Assembly (NCBI GenBank): GCA_963921195.1
Contig: OY992539.1
Coordinates: 212,044,035 to 212,108,034, forward strand
Length of the DNA: 64,000 nucleotides
Direction of reading: 5' to 3'
Source of the DNA: Pegoplata infirma
Lineage: Eukaryota > Arthropoda > Insecta > Diptera > Anthomyiidae
Positions 11,636 to 22,265 of the stretch are shown here, one piece after another. The position numbers were made by a program, and so were the translations under genes. Within the stretch, counting starts at the first letter, position 1; every line of letters starts with the position of its first letter. Under the pieces are notes generated by a model. That model did no database searches, had not been told where the DNA came from, and saw only the letters and a program-made list of their open reading frames with translations.

Positions 11636-12380
11636 GTTGCTATTGTTATTGCTGTTTCTCTTGCTTTTGTTTATGCTTTCGCTAGTACTAATGTTGTTAT
11701 GTTCTGCTATTGGTTTTGGTATTTCTTTTGTTATTGCTTTTGCAATCGCTTTTGTCATCGCTTTTGCTATTGCTGTTGCTATTGCATTTGCTATTGCTAT
11801 TGCTTTTGCTATTGCTATTGCTATTGCTCTTGCTGTTGCTATTTCTATTTCTATTGCTATTGCTTAACTTTTTTTGGTTTTGCTATTTCAATTGCTATTA
11901 CTTTTGATTTTGTTATTACCTTTGCTATTGCTTTTGTTATTGCTTGTGCTATTGCTTTTGCAATCGCTATTGCTAGTACTATTGCTAATTCTAATGATTT
12001 AGCTTTTGCTATTGCTGTTGCAATTGCTTTTGCTAATGATATTGCTTTTGATATTGCTACTACTATTGATATTGCTAATACTATTGCTATTGATTTTGCT
12101 ATTGCTTTTGCTATTGCTTTTGCTATTGCTATTGCTATTGCTTTTGCTATTGCTTTTGCTATTGCTTTTGCTATTGCTTTTGCTATTGCTTTTGCTATTG
12201 CTTTTGCTATTGCTATTGCTTTTGTTATTGGTATTGCTTTTGGTTTTGCTATTGTTTGATTTTGTTTTTGCTATTGCTTTGGCTACTTATTTTGCTATTA
12301 TTGTTGCTATTTTTGTTTTACTATTGCTTTTTTTGGCTTTTGCTTACAATGTTTTGATTGCTTTTGCTACAGCGCCCTAA
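11636..12380. repeat. Hexamer array (GCTATT/GCTTTT)n, block 1
   Basis: Hexanucleotide repeat alternating GCTATT and GCTTTT with interspersed variants, most regular at 12080-12220. The 186- and 124-codon ORFs (alanine/isoleucine/phenylalanine or poly-leucine runs) are by-products of a repeat that lacks stop codons. Confidence 0.9.
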
Positions 12381-13590
12381 TTTATTTCAGTCGCCTTCAA
12401 CCGCGTTAATAGAGTCTTTCCTGTATAACTAATAAATTATGATGTTTGCATGTTTGTTATCCTTTTACTTTTTTTTTTGGTGTATTTGTTTTATTATGAA
12501 ATCCTTTAACACAAAAACATATTTGCATCATGTTTTGCATTTAGCTGCTTGCAACAATTATATCACATGTTGGCAACAAATCACGTATGAAACATAAGAC
12601 ACCACCATTTTATGTATAGAAAACAAAAAAAAAAAAAACTAAACTAAATTATAACAAAACAACATGCAACACTTTGCTTTACATAAAATAGTAGCTAACA
12701 AAACCCAACAAAAAATTCAATGTTGCATGCAACAATATGTTGTACATTGCTTTAAAAAAATGATGACATGAAAATCAGGTGTTATAAAAAACGACAACAT
12801 AAACTATGGCCGAAAACAGGAGGACACTTTATACCAAAAACATAAAAACAGGTGGCAATAAAGTAAAACAAAAATTAACATAAATGTTGTTTTGAAAACC
12901 CCAAATTCAAAATCACACAAATTTGAATATTCAAATATACAAAAAAAAAAAATAAAAAATAGTTTAAACCAAATTAGAACAAGATTATCTATTGCGGTGT
13001 GTCATTTGAATTTTAGAGTATTATAAAGTGCTAAACATGTTAAATTATGAGTTCATAACACCAAAAATATCCAAATTGGGTACACATTCATATTTGTGTA
13101 TTATACCGAAATTATAAGTATGCTAGCTATTATATTGTATAAATGAGGAATTAAATTTATTTCATTTTTAAAAAAAGCTGCTTAATTTTCTACCGAAATT
13201 TTAAATTAACATACTTAATTAATTCAAAACGTTAATCATTTCAAAAAATGTATTTAATATACAGCAATCTTTTTTTTTTAAAAAAAAACTACTCTAATTT
13301 GGTTGTCAATGTTTAGTTTTAGAAAAATATTTCAAAAAATGAACTTGATTAACAATATAAAGATAATGATTGTATCGAAAATTTTATTTTTAAACCATAA
13401 TTAAGGCGCCAAAATTATATTAACAAAATATAAAATTTTTAAATAATTGATCAACAACGAATTTTGCGGGTACTCTATGGTAAATTTTTTAAAGATTTTT
13501 TTTAATGCTATTGATAGTTAGCAATATGAATAGCAAAATTATTAAAATTGTAAAGCTGGCTATTTAATATTTGTAGTGCTTGTGTCGTTA
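12381..13590. other. Unique AT-rich island
   Basis: Low-complexity but apparently single-copy DNA between two hexamer blocks. No gene, RNA or transposon end recognised. Confidence 0.5.
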
Positions 13591-14195
13591 TTACTGATTT
13601 TATACTTCTATTGTTATTGATTTCGCTATTGCTTTTGCTACTAATTTTGCTTTTGCTTATTTTATTTCTTTTGCTATTGCTTCTGCTATTGCTATTGCTT
13701 TTGCTATTTTCTATTTTCTATTGCTATTGCAATTGTTATTGCCATTCGTATTGTTATTGTTATTGCTAATGCTATTGCTTTTGCTACTGCTATTGCTTTT
13801 GCTACTGCTATTGCTACTGATATTGCTGCTGCTGCTATTGCTGCTATTGATAGTGCTTTTGCTATTGATAGTGCTATTGCTATTCCTATTGCTAATGTTA
13901 CTGCTATTGCTTTTGCTATTGCTTTTCCTATTGCTGCCGCTATTGCTTTTGCTTTTACTATTGCTATTGCTAGTCCTATTTCTATTTCTATTGCTATTGC
14001 TTTTGATATTGCTTTTGCTATTGCTTTAGCTATTGCTTTTGCTATAGCTTTACCTATTGCTTTTGCTTTTGCTAAATCACGCCTGCCCTACTTCTGACTC
14101 TATTGCTATTGCATTTGCTACTGCTTTAGCTATTGATTTTGCTATTGCCTTTGCTATTGCTTTTGCTATTGCTTTTGCTTTTGCTTAATCACGGA
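13591..14195. repeat. Hexamer array (GCTATT/GCTTTT)n, block 2
   Basis: Same hexamer family as 11636-12380, more degenerate. Two similar endings (AAATCACGCCTGCCCTACTT near 14075 and AATCACGGATGCCCTACTT near 14188) show a local duplication of about 110 bp including its flank. ORFs are artefacts of the repeat. Confidence 0.9.
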
Positions 14196-14485
14196 TGCCC
14201 TACTTCAGACTCTTCCTTTATAAAATTGATGATTTCTAAGCTAAGGCCTCTACAATAAACGCAACAACTGGTAGGCCCGTGTGTTCAAGTACCAACCAGG
14301 GCAGGACATTTTTTTAATTTTTTTTTATTGTTTTTTTTTTTTTATTTTTTTATACTTTTTTTTATATATTTCTTTAATAGTTTTACTTATTTATTTTAAT
14401 ATTATTTTATTTTCTGATTAATTTTTATTAAAAAATAAAAATTGTTTTATTTGACCTTTAAAATATAATATTTTGAGGATGTTTA
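14196..14485. other. AT-rich spacer
   Basis: Short non-coding stretch with long T runs. Nothing recognised. Confidence 0.5.
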
Positions 14486-15187
14486 TTCTGGCTCGAGGTC
14501 ATTATTATCTTTACTAATTAAAACCATGATATTCTCATAGCATAATTTTCAGAAAATTATTTTTTTGTTTTAAATTTATTTATGTTGGTCATTTTTGCAA
14601 GGCTTAATCGACACGTGTTTCGTCAAGATTATTTAGCAAAAATAGAAACGATTTATTACAAAGTAGCAAACGAGTCTAATGAAAAATCGTTTGTGGAAAA
14701 ACTAAAATATTAATACATATTCGACTCTATCCACAATGGGAATTAGAAAGACGAAGAAATTGTACTATACTAGTAAGGCAACGATTGTCAAACCAACAAA
14801 AATATTTAAAACATTTTTACACAATGGACTATCATTGTTTTAAATATTTTTGTTGGTTATTGACAATCGTTGCCTTACTAGTATAGTACAATTTCTTCGT
14901 CTTTCTAATTCCCATTGTGGATAGATTCGAAAATGTATTAATATTTTAGTTTGTGCACAAACGATTTGTCATTAGACTCGTTTGCTTCTTTGTAGTAAAT
15001 CGTTTCTATTTTTGCTAAATAATCTTGACAATGGAATCTGACAAATTCCGAAACACGTGTCGATTAAGTCTTGCAAAAAATGACCAACATAAATAAATTT
15101 AAAACAGAAAAATAATTTTCTTGAAAATTATGCTATCAGAATATCATGGTTTTAATTAGTAAAGAAAATAATGAACTCGAGCCAGAA
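14486..15187. mobile_element. 0.7-kb foldback element
   Basis: The left end TTCTGGCTCGAG is mirrored by CTCGAGCCAGAA at the right end. Two arms of about 340 bp, nearly perfect inverted repeats, surround a loop near 14800-14840. A target duplication is not clear, and the right end abuts MITE family A directly. Non-coding. Confidence 0.75.
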
Positions 15188-15429
15188 CCCAGCAAAATTT
15201 TCTGTTGCAAATAATCTGTTCCAGAATGCATCATTTTACCCTGCAACTGATTCTACTTAACATTACAGAATCAATGATTTTTGTTTGAAATTGTCCCGAA
15301 AGCAATCGTTTTTTAGAGCAAGTGTTTTTTTGAAAAATAATTTTACATAGAAAATTTTGTTGTGATTACCGTAAAATATATTCAAGAATCGATTGAACCA
15401 GGAACTTGTTCCAAAAAAATTTTCCTGGG
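15188..15429. mobile_element. MITE family A, complete copy
   Basis: Begins CCCAGCAAAATTTTCTG and ends AAAAATTTTCCTGGG, giving imperfect inverted ends. The 242-bp body matches the copy at 21762-22265, which is interrupted by a nested element, and the fragment at 716-805. Non-coding. Confidence 0.6.
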
Positions 15430-15735
15430 AATAAACATCTTCAAAATATTATTATAATTATTATAAAAAAAAAAAATACAAAAGGCATATTGATGACATG
15501 TTTTGATGACATGATGAAATGTGCCATCATTTGTTTTTTTTTTTCAATTTTGTTGACATGCTTCATAAAATTGAAGAAAAGCTTCATCAATATGATGAAA
15601 TTTGTCATCAACATTGATGACAGCATTATGAATAAGATATTGTGTCATTACAGTATTCTTTGCAAAACGGTTGTTTTGCCAACGTTTGTCCAGCTTTCAA
15701 AGCTTTGTCAAAGTAGATAAAGTTTACTTACCTGC
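15430..15735. other. Spacer with repeated TGATGACA words
   Basis: The words TGATGACA and GATGAAA recur on both strands between 15490 and 15630, giving small inverted repeats. A 104-codon ORF overlapping it contains poly-I/K low-complexity sequence and is not supported as a gene. Confidence 0.4.
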
Positions 15736-15880
15736 CTGGATACTTTTGCTATTGCGTTTGCTATTGATAGTGCTATTGCTACAGCTATTGCTATAGCTAT
15801 TGCTACATCCATTGCTACTCATATTGCTATTGCTATTGCTACTACTATTACTATTCCTTCGCATATTGTTATTGATATTC
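15736..15880. repeat. Hexamer array (GCTATT)n, block 3
   Basis: Short, degenerate block of the same GCTATT family found at 11.6-14.2 kb. Confidence 0.8.
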
Positions 15881-16365
15881 CTTCTAATAAATTTATATTA
15901 CCGCGTACCGCACTCCTATATAGTGTATAAATTTAAAATTAATACCAAAAATCTTGAAACTTGTTAAAAGGTATTATTATCGAAAAGATTTATGAGATCA
16001 AACAAATTGCTAATAATAACAACACTTCAAACAACAATTCCAAATTAGTTAAAAAATGAATTCATATTCGAAAAACAAAAAAAAAAAATCAAACAGCTGC
16101 TCAGTAGTGATGCTGTTAATATGATGCTAGTTTTTTTCTTAGTAGGAATTTAAAAAAACAAACGAAAATAAAATAAATTTTAATTAAAACAAACGGTTAT
16201 AATAGTATTAAATAAAATACTAATTATGCATTGCATGATCTGGTTAAATAAAAAATAAACTACAGTAAAAGCTTTGCTAATCAGAGACATAGATTGGGAG
16301 TTTTGAGAGTAGCTTACAGTTAATGCTATAAAATTATAATGCTATAAGCTTTTGGCAATCCTATT
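15881..16365. other. Unique AT-rich stretch
   Basis: Nothing recognised. Confidence 0.45.
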
Positions 16366-16560
16366 GCATGTTGATAATGATATTTATTATGCTTTTGCTA
16401 TTGAAAATGCTTTTGCTATTACTAAAGCTTTTACCAAACATATTGATAAAGCTTTTGCCAAAGCTAATAGCTTTTGCAAAAGCTATGGCTAAATCTAGTG
16501 CTAAAGCTATTATTAAAGCTTTTGCTATTGCTAAAGTTATTGCTAAGTCTATGCCAAAGA
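16366..16560. repeat. Hexamer-family array, block 4 (diverged, mixed orientation)
   Basis: GCTTTTGCTATT words are mixed with their complements (AAAGCTATT, AAAGCTTTTGC), so part of the block is inverted relative to the others. The ORFs across it are repeat artefacts. Confidence 0.75.
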
Positions 16561-17160
16561 CATGTTGCAAAAGAGTGCACCATTTCTCCGCTCACTTACT
16601 TTTCCAATGAGTTTAGCAGAGAAGTTTTAATTAGAGGCCTACCTTTCCTGGATAACAAGGAAGGGTTGTCAGCACACTATCGTTAAACATTTTTTGACTT
16701 GTCCTTTTTCAAAGATATTACTGTTTTAATCCTCCACACGCTTTTAGCTAGTAGATACTAAACCGATTGCATGTTTATTTAAAGGTTTTTTTTTATATAT
16801 ATTTTTTATATTCAACAACAGACAAAACAAACTATAAAAATTTAAATAAAAAACTAAAATTAAAAATTATGCACTGATTTAATTTTTATCTAAATTTAAG
16901 ATCTGTTATGGGTTATTATTATTTCGTTTTTCTTTTGCACTGTCCACTTAACTCCTGCTGTGTTTAAAAAATTTATCATACATGATTAAAAATGGTGCAA
17001 ATTCCAAAGTTGATAAGTTTTTGAAAAGATGATGATCGTGGTGGTAGATATTAACAGACATTTTTAAATGCTTATGTTTGTAAGTGATGACTGAAGAAGA
17101 AATTGGCATTAGAGGTTACAAAAATAAAAAATAACTACAACACTTCGGTTTAAGGCTGTT
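16561..17160. other. Unique stretch
   Basis: No gene or element recognised. Slightly less AT-rich at 16570-16680 than its neighbours. Confidence 0.45.
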
Positions 17161-17316
17161 TTTTTGTAAAAAATAAAAAAATTTAGAGACAGTTTTGTAT
17201 AGAAATATTCTCAGATTCTAAGACTATTTCTGATAAAAATAAAACTAAAATTCTAAACTTTTTCTGAAGGTTCTTAGAGTTTTTTTCGATTAAAAAAATT
17301 GTCAGATTCTTACATA
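17161..17316 (-). repeat. 35-bp satellite, reverse orientation (left part)
   Basis: Degenerate units reading CTCAGATTCTAAGAC, the reverse complement of the commoner orientation. Interrupted by the MITE at 17317-17798. Confidence 0.7.
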
Positions 17317-17798
17317 CACACAAAAAATTATTGACTAAAAATTTTCAATTAAATCTATTGATCAACAAAATTTTAATGAGTCAATCAATGTTTTGATTAA
17401 AATTTTGTTATTTTTTTTTTTACTGTCGAATTAAAAAATTTCAATATACCAGAATTTTTTCGGTTTAATTTATTTGAATATATTAGTTCAAAAATATATA
17501 AAATAATCGGGTTTTACTAATTTTATGGTTGGCAAAATATTGGAAAGCAAAAAAGATGATTTTTTTCATAAGCTTTCATTTCATTGGTTAAATCAATCAT
17601 TATTTTGATTGACTATAAATAAAAAGTTGATTAAATTTGTGATCAAAATCGAAAAATGGTTGATTAAAAAAATATTCAATTAATCACCTACAATTTGATG
17701 ATTGGTATAACAATTTTCTTGATTGGAAGAATTTCAATAAAAAATTGATTGAATCCGCGTTTTTGTTAATTGAAATTCGTTTCGAATTCTTTCTGTGT
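17317..17798 (+). mobile_element. MITE family C, copy 1
   Basis: Begins ACACAAAAAATTATTGAC and ends GAATTCTTTCTGTGT, giving short inverted ends. The whole 480-bp body reappears in opposite orientation at 59582-60054, including ATAGTCAATCAAAATAATG-type internal blocks. It is inserted in the 35-bp satellite, with array on both sides. Non-coding. Confidence 0.75.
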
Positions 17799-18240
17799 AT
17801 GCCTGTTCGTATAGATAGTCTCAGACTCTGAGACGTTTATCGTATAGAAAAAGCCTTAGACTTTGAGATATTTTTGTATAGAAAAAGTCTCAGATGCTGA
17901 GACATTTTTCGTATAGAAAAAGTCTTAGATTCTGAGAAATTTATCGTTTTGAAAAAATCTTAGATTCCGAGATATTTTTCGTATGGAAAAAGCCTCAGAT
18001 TCTGAGATATTTTTTTCTATGGAAAAAGTTTTCAATTCTGAGACATTTTTTGTATCGATAAAGTCTCAGATTCCGAGACATGTCGTATAGAAAAAATTTC
18101 AGATTCTGAGACAATTTTCGTATACAAAAAGTCTCAGATTCTGAGACAATTTTCGTATATAAAAAGTCTCAGTTTCGATACAATTTTCAATAAAAAATGT
18201 CCCAGATTCTGAGACATTTTTCGTATAGAAAAATTTTGAT
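17799..18240 (-). repeat. 35-bp satellite, reverse orientation (right part)
   Basis: About 12 units of the type TCTCAGATTCTGAGACATTT with TTCGTATAGAAAAAG, i.e. the reverse complement of the family at 55.5-57.4 kb. Confidence 0.9.
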
Positions 18241-18314
18241 TTTGATTTGATGATGATGATTTTCGATGAGGATAATGATTCTCGATGAGGATCGAAATAT
18301 TGGAAGAAAATAAA

Positions 18315-18825
18315 GAAGATTTATTTAACAAAACACTGGCCTCGAGCTCAAATATTTATTTAATTAATTTGGTTTTAGGGATTTAAATTCTTTTTGTGCA
18401 AGAAATCGATAAAAGTTAAATACAAATTTGTTTATTTTGATTTCGTGAGTCTTATTGAGCGTGATTATTTCGTGAGCATTAGAAAAATTTTAGTTACTCA
18501 AGTGAGCGTGCGTAAAGAAGATTTATTTGACAAATCACTGCCCTCGAGCTCAATTATTTATTTAATTAATTTGTTTTTAGGACTTTAAATTCTTTTTGTG
18601 TAAGAAATCGAAAAAATTAAAATTTGTTTATTTTTATTTCGTGAGTCTTCTTGAGCGTGATTAATTCGTGAACATGAGAAAAATTTTAGTTACTTACGTG
18701 AGTGTGCGTGAACGTGAACAGACAAAACTAATTTCGTGCATAATCGTCCGTAAGCAATATTTTTATTTCGTGAGCTTGAGCGTGAATGAGTCAAAATTCA
18801 CTCACGCGCCCATTTCTAGTTCAAA
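18315..18825. repeat. 202-bp tandem duplication ending in a hAT-like terminus
   Basis: The segment starting GAAGATTTATTTAACAAA at 18315 is repeated from 18517 with moderate divergence. Both copies carry TTTCGTGAGTCTT and TTGAGCGTGATTA words. The stretch ends with AATTCACTCACGCGCCCATT followed by TCTAG, which resembles a hAT-type end. Related GTGAGTGAATTTGACC and GATGGGAGCG words occur at 31286-31560. Confidence 0.6.
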
Positions 18826-18976
18826 TTTAAGGAGACATTAAAAGTTTTTAATTTATTGATTTTGGGGTAAAAAGAAATTGTAGAAGAGTTCAAAATAAAG
18901 TATTAAAAGAATTGCAAACATTTTGCTAAGCTTTAGTTGAAATAATTAAACATTTTAAAGAAAACATAGAACAAGG

Positions 18977-20738
18977 CAGGGTTTGAAAAAAAACTCTAAC
19001 GTACGGTACGTTAGTGTTCTGTACACTCAAAATAATAACTCTGTTAAAAACTCTGTAAAATGACTGTAATCTCAATTCGACAGTTATTTGACAAAGTTAT
19101 CTGTCGAAATACAGATTTTAATAATATACTTTGTATTTTCTTGTAACCGAAAAACAAAATTTTATCTGTAATTTTACTTTTTACTTTGTAATCTCTATTT
19201 TAGAGATAATAAACAGAGTTTTTTGTTAAAATACAGATTTTATAAAATACTTATGTTTTTTCTCGTAACCAAAATACAAAATTTCAACTGTATTTTTATT
19301 TATTGCTCTGTAATTATAAACCCTGGAAAATTTTACGAGGATGTCGTGTAAAATTGGAGGTACTCGTAAAAAACTTTCACAAAAATAAAAAAAAGTAAAT
19401 TTACAATTTTTAAGCATTAAGCATAGTACTATGTTCGATTTCACGGGAAAAAATCTGTCAAACTCCATATAAAAAAAATAAAATTTGGCAACGCGAGGAA
19501 TTATAGGGAAATTGTTAAAAAAGTTTTCACGCATTTTTATTATACAAGACAATTTAAATTGCCGTGAAAAAGTGACATTTCTGTTTTGTTATGATCGTTT
19601 CTTTCTTATAATTGTCAAAAGTTGTTTATTTTTCATTGTTTTATTGCGATTTGGGGCGTTTAAAGTTGAAGTGAAATTTTCACCGCAAAAAACAGAGTAC
19701 TTAGCTTTAAAGCGGGCAAATTTACTCGATGGCATTTTTCAATTGTCAACACCAGATTGGCTATTTGACCAGAAATCAAATAGTAAATAAAATAGTCAAA
19801 TTCTGGTCGCTTTTATCAATATTTTACAGATAATTCTGTAAATTTACAGTTTTTTTTATCGAAATCATTTTACAGAGTTTTCTTTGTAAAATAACAAAAA
19901 ATCTTGCTGGTTGGAAATCTATGGTATTTTCTGCTGGCTCAGCAGAGTATCTCTGTAATTTAACAGAGTGATTATTTTGAGTGTACGGAACTATGGAGCG
20001 ACCGTACGTTATCGAAACGTACCGTTCCAAGAACACATTCACTAAAAAGTTTTTTAGTGGTTGTGAAGGTGTTCGCAAACAGAATTCCGAACGTTATGCC
20101 TGCGAGTTGAAGAACAGAAAATTTACGATAACGTACCGAACTAAGTTAGAAACAAAATAAAGTTCTTTTAGTGTTCTGTTTGCGAACTTTTAAGGCATTT
20201 TTTAAATTTAAAATGGCGATATCTTGAAAACTAAGCAAGATAGAGCAAAACGGAGCACATTTTTGGTTCTTGGGATCTCCATAGTATCGCTAGGCCTCTA
20301 CACATGGGTAGACCCCATTGGGTTCTTATTTGGAATCTAAAAAAGTTAGCATTCCGGGAAATTTAAAAATGCACATTTTTTAGATTCAAAATAAGGACCC
20401 AATGGGGTCCACCCATGTGTAGAGGCCTAGCGATACTATGGAGATCCCAAGAACCAAAAATGTGCTCCGTTTTGCTCTATCTTGCTTAGTTTTCGAGATA
20501 TCGCCATTTTAAATTAAAAAAAAAAATGTCTCAAAAGTTCGCAAACAGAACACTAAAAGAACTTTATTTTGTTTCTAACCTAGTTCGGTACGTTATCGTA
20601 AAGTTTCTGTTATTCAACTCGCAGGCATAACGTTCGGAATTATGTTTGCGAACACCTTCAGAACCACTAAAAAACTTTTTAGTGAATGTGTTCTTGGAAC
20701 GGAACGTTAAATAACGTACTGTTTTTTTTCGAACACTG
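18977..20738. mobile_element. hAT-type foldback element with 8-bp target duplication
   Basis: GAACAAGG is repeated directly outside both ends (18969-18976 and 20739-20746). The termini are CAGGGTTTGAAAAAAAAC and, reverse-complemented, CAGTGTTCGAAAAAAAAC; a CAG start plus an 8-bp duplication is the hAT signature. The body is a long inverted repeat with a centre near 20365 whose inner arms (about 20215-20515) are almost identical. The left arm is split by a nested element at 19024-19983. No transposase is seen. Confidence 0.8.
19024..19983. mobile_element. Nested 960-bp element with TA target duplication
   Basis: Starts CACTCAAAATAATAACTCTG and ends ACAGAGTGATTATTTTGAGTG, with TA on both sides (19022-19023, 19984-19985). 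It sits in the left arm of the hAT foldback element and has no counterpart in the right arm, so it inserted later. ORFs of about 100 codons inside (19226-19552 minus, 19485-19790 plus) resemble nothing I know. Confidence 0.7.
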
Positions 20739-20746
20739 GAACAAGG

Positions 20747-21080
20747 TCTCATAGTCAAAGATTTTTTTAAAAGGAAACGTATCTCAGAATCAAACATTGG
20801 GTAAGAAATAAATAGGGTTTTAAATAAATCAAGGTTTATGAATATAAGATTTTTCTAAAGAAAGTGTCTTAAAGTCAAACATTTGTCTAAAGAACATATG
20901 ATTAAGAACCTGAAACTTATTCTATAAATAAATTCATTACCATTTTATAATTTGTCTACCTTAATGCTGTCTCAGAATCTAATACTTTTTATTGAGCAAA
21001 ATTATCAGATAAATTTTCTATACAAATTCTGTATCACAATCTCAAATTTCTAAAAAAAAATTCTAAATCTGAGACTACTG
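20747..21080. repeat. 35-bp satellite, very degenerate
   Basis: Scattered TCTCAGAATC and TTTTTCTATA-like words at roughly unit spacing next to the hAT element. Confidence 0.5.
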
Positions 21081-21760
21081 GCCCATTGTTTATAGCTACA
21101 AATTGCAGTGGAAGTACATTTTTTTTCTTAAAAATTTCCCACGCTTTGTTTTTGATCAATGCTATGTTTTCTTTTATTAAACCATAAAATTTATAAAATT
21201 TTTAATATTTTTAGCATAATATTTTGGTATTGTTGGTGACTTGACACAATGCAAAAAATCAAACTCAATTAACTATTAGGAAAAAAACAATTTTGAATAC
21301 AACAAAATAATGATTGATTATTATTTTATGATGCAGTGTGTTGATTTATGAAATTCAACAAAAAAAAAACTTATCAAAAAAACATTAAAAACTACAATAT
21401 ACTTAAATTTAAACAAATTCATTAACACTCAAGTAAACAATAAAACTCAACTTTGAACTTTTGCATTAAAATACTCTGAACAAGACAAACATACAAAATT
21501 ATCAAAAAAAAGCAACTAAAATAAACTGAAACATGCAAAAAAAAATCTTAAAACTTCCATCAAGTTTGTTGCTTAAGTCTTTCGTTTTAACGCCAAAAAA
21601 TTGAAAAAAAAACTACAAAATTGCATAAATTTTTGTTTTACAGCTGCTTAAGACATAAGGTACTATATGGATACCTTAAAACTCCTTATATTGCAATGGA
21701 TTTTACAAGTGTAAATGTAAACAGGGGGGTACAGCAAAAAAATTTTAGGGAGGGAGGACA
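21081..21760. other. Unique AT-rich island
   Basis: No gene recognised. Contains copy 3 of the dispersed 14-bp motif and A-rich runs. Confidence 0.5.
21572..21585 (-). other. Dispersed 14-bp motif, copy 3 (one mismatch)
   Basis: Minus-strand ACGAAAGACTTAAG, followed by CAACAAACTTGA. The G at position 3 is the only difference from the other copies. Confidence 0.6.
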
Positions 21761-21761
21761 C

Positions 21762-22265
21762 TAAACCAGATAAATTTTCCGCTCCAAGAAATCAGTTCCA
21801 GAACGCATGATATTATTCTGCAACCGATTCTACTTAATATCCCAAAATATATGATTTTTGTTTGAAACTACCCCACACATAAAAAAAAGAATTCCAATGA
21901 ACGACTTTCATTGTATTTATGAACAAATTCATAAAATTTATTAACTTTTTCATAATACTTATAAACTTTTTCATAGTATTTATGAATAAATCATTATATG
22001 TGAAATTTAAGATTTATTTAACATTTTTTCATAAATACTATGAACAAGTTAAAAAATTTAATAAAAGAGTTCATAATTTTTATGTATTTGTTCATAAATA
22101 CTATGAATTTCGTTCATTGGCAAAGATCTCTTTTTCTGTGCATATGTAATCGATTTTTAGGGCATGTAGTTTTTTTCGAAAAATTATTTTACGTTAAAAA
22201 ATCTGTTGAAAATAACCATAGAATATTCAAGAATCTATTGTAGCAGAAATCTGTTAAAAAAATTT
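21762..22265. mobile_element. MITE family A, copy interrupted by a nested MITE
   Basis: The flanks outside 21874-22140 match the complete copy at 15188-15429 in order: the GAACGCATGATATTATTCTG block, then CTTAATAT, then (after the nested element) AATCGATTTTTAGGGCATGT. The termini are more diverged than in the complete copy. Confidence 0.55.
21874..22140. mobile_element. Nested palindromic MITE
   Basis: Ends are CACACATAAAAAAAAGAATT...CCAATGAACG and the mirror CGTTCATTGG...CTCTTTTTCTGTG. The interior is full of inverted TTCATAAATACTATGAA words. It splits MITE family A, so it is the younger insertion. Confidence 0.6.

Noticed and set aside
11637..14029. Poly-leucine and Ala/Ile/Phe ORFs up to 186 codons
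   Set aside because: Products of the GCTATT/GCTTTT hexamer, open in several frames at once, without other sequence features.
15406..15720. 104-codon ORF
   Set aside because: Includes poly-Ile/Lys from AT repeats and overlaps the end of a MITE; no family features.
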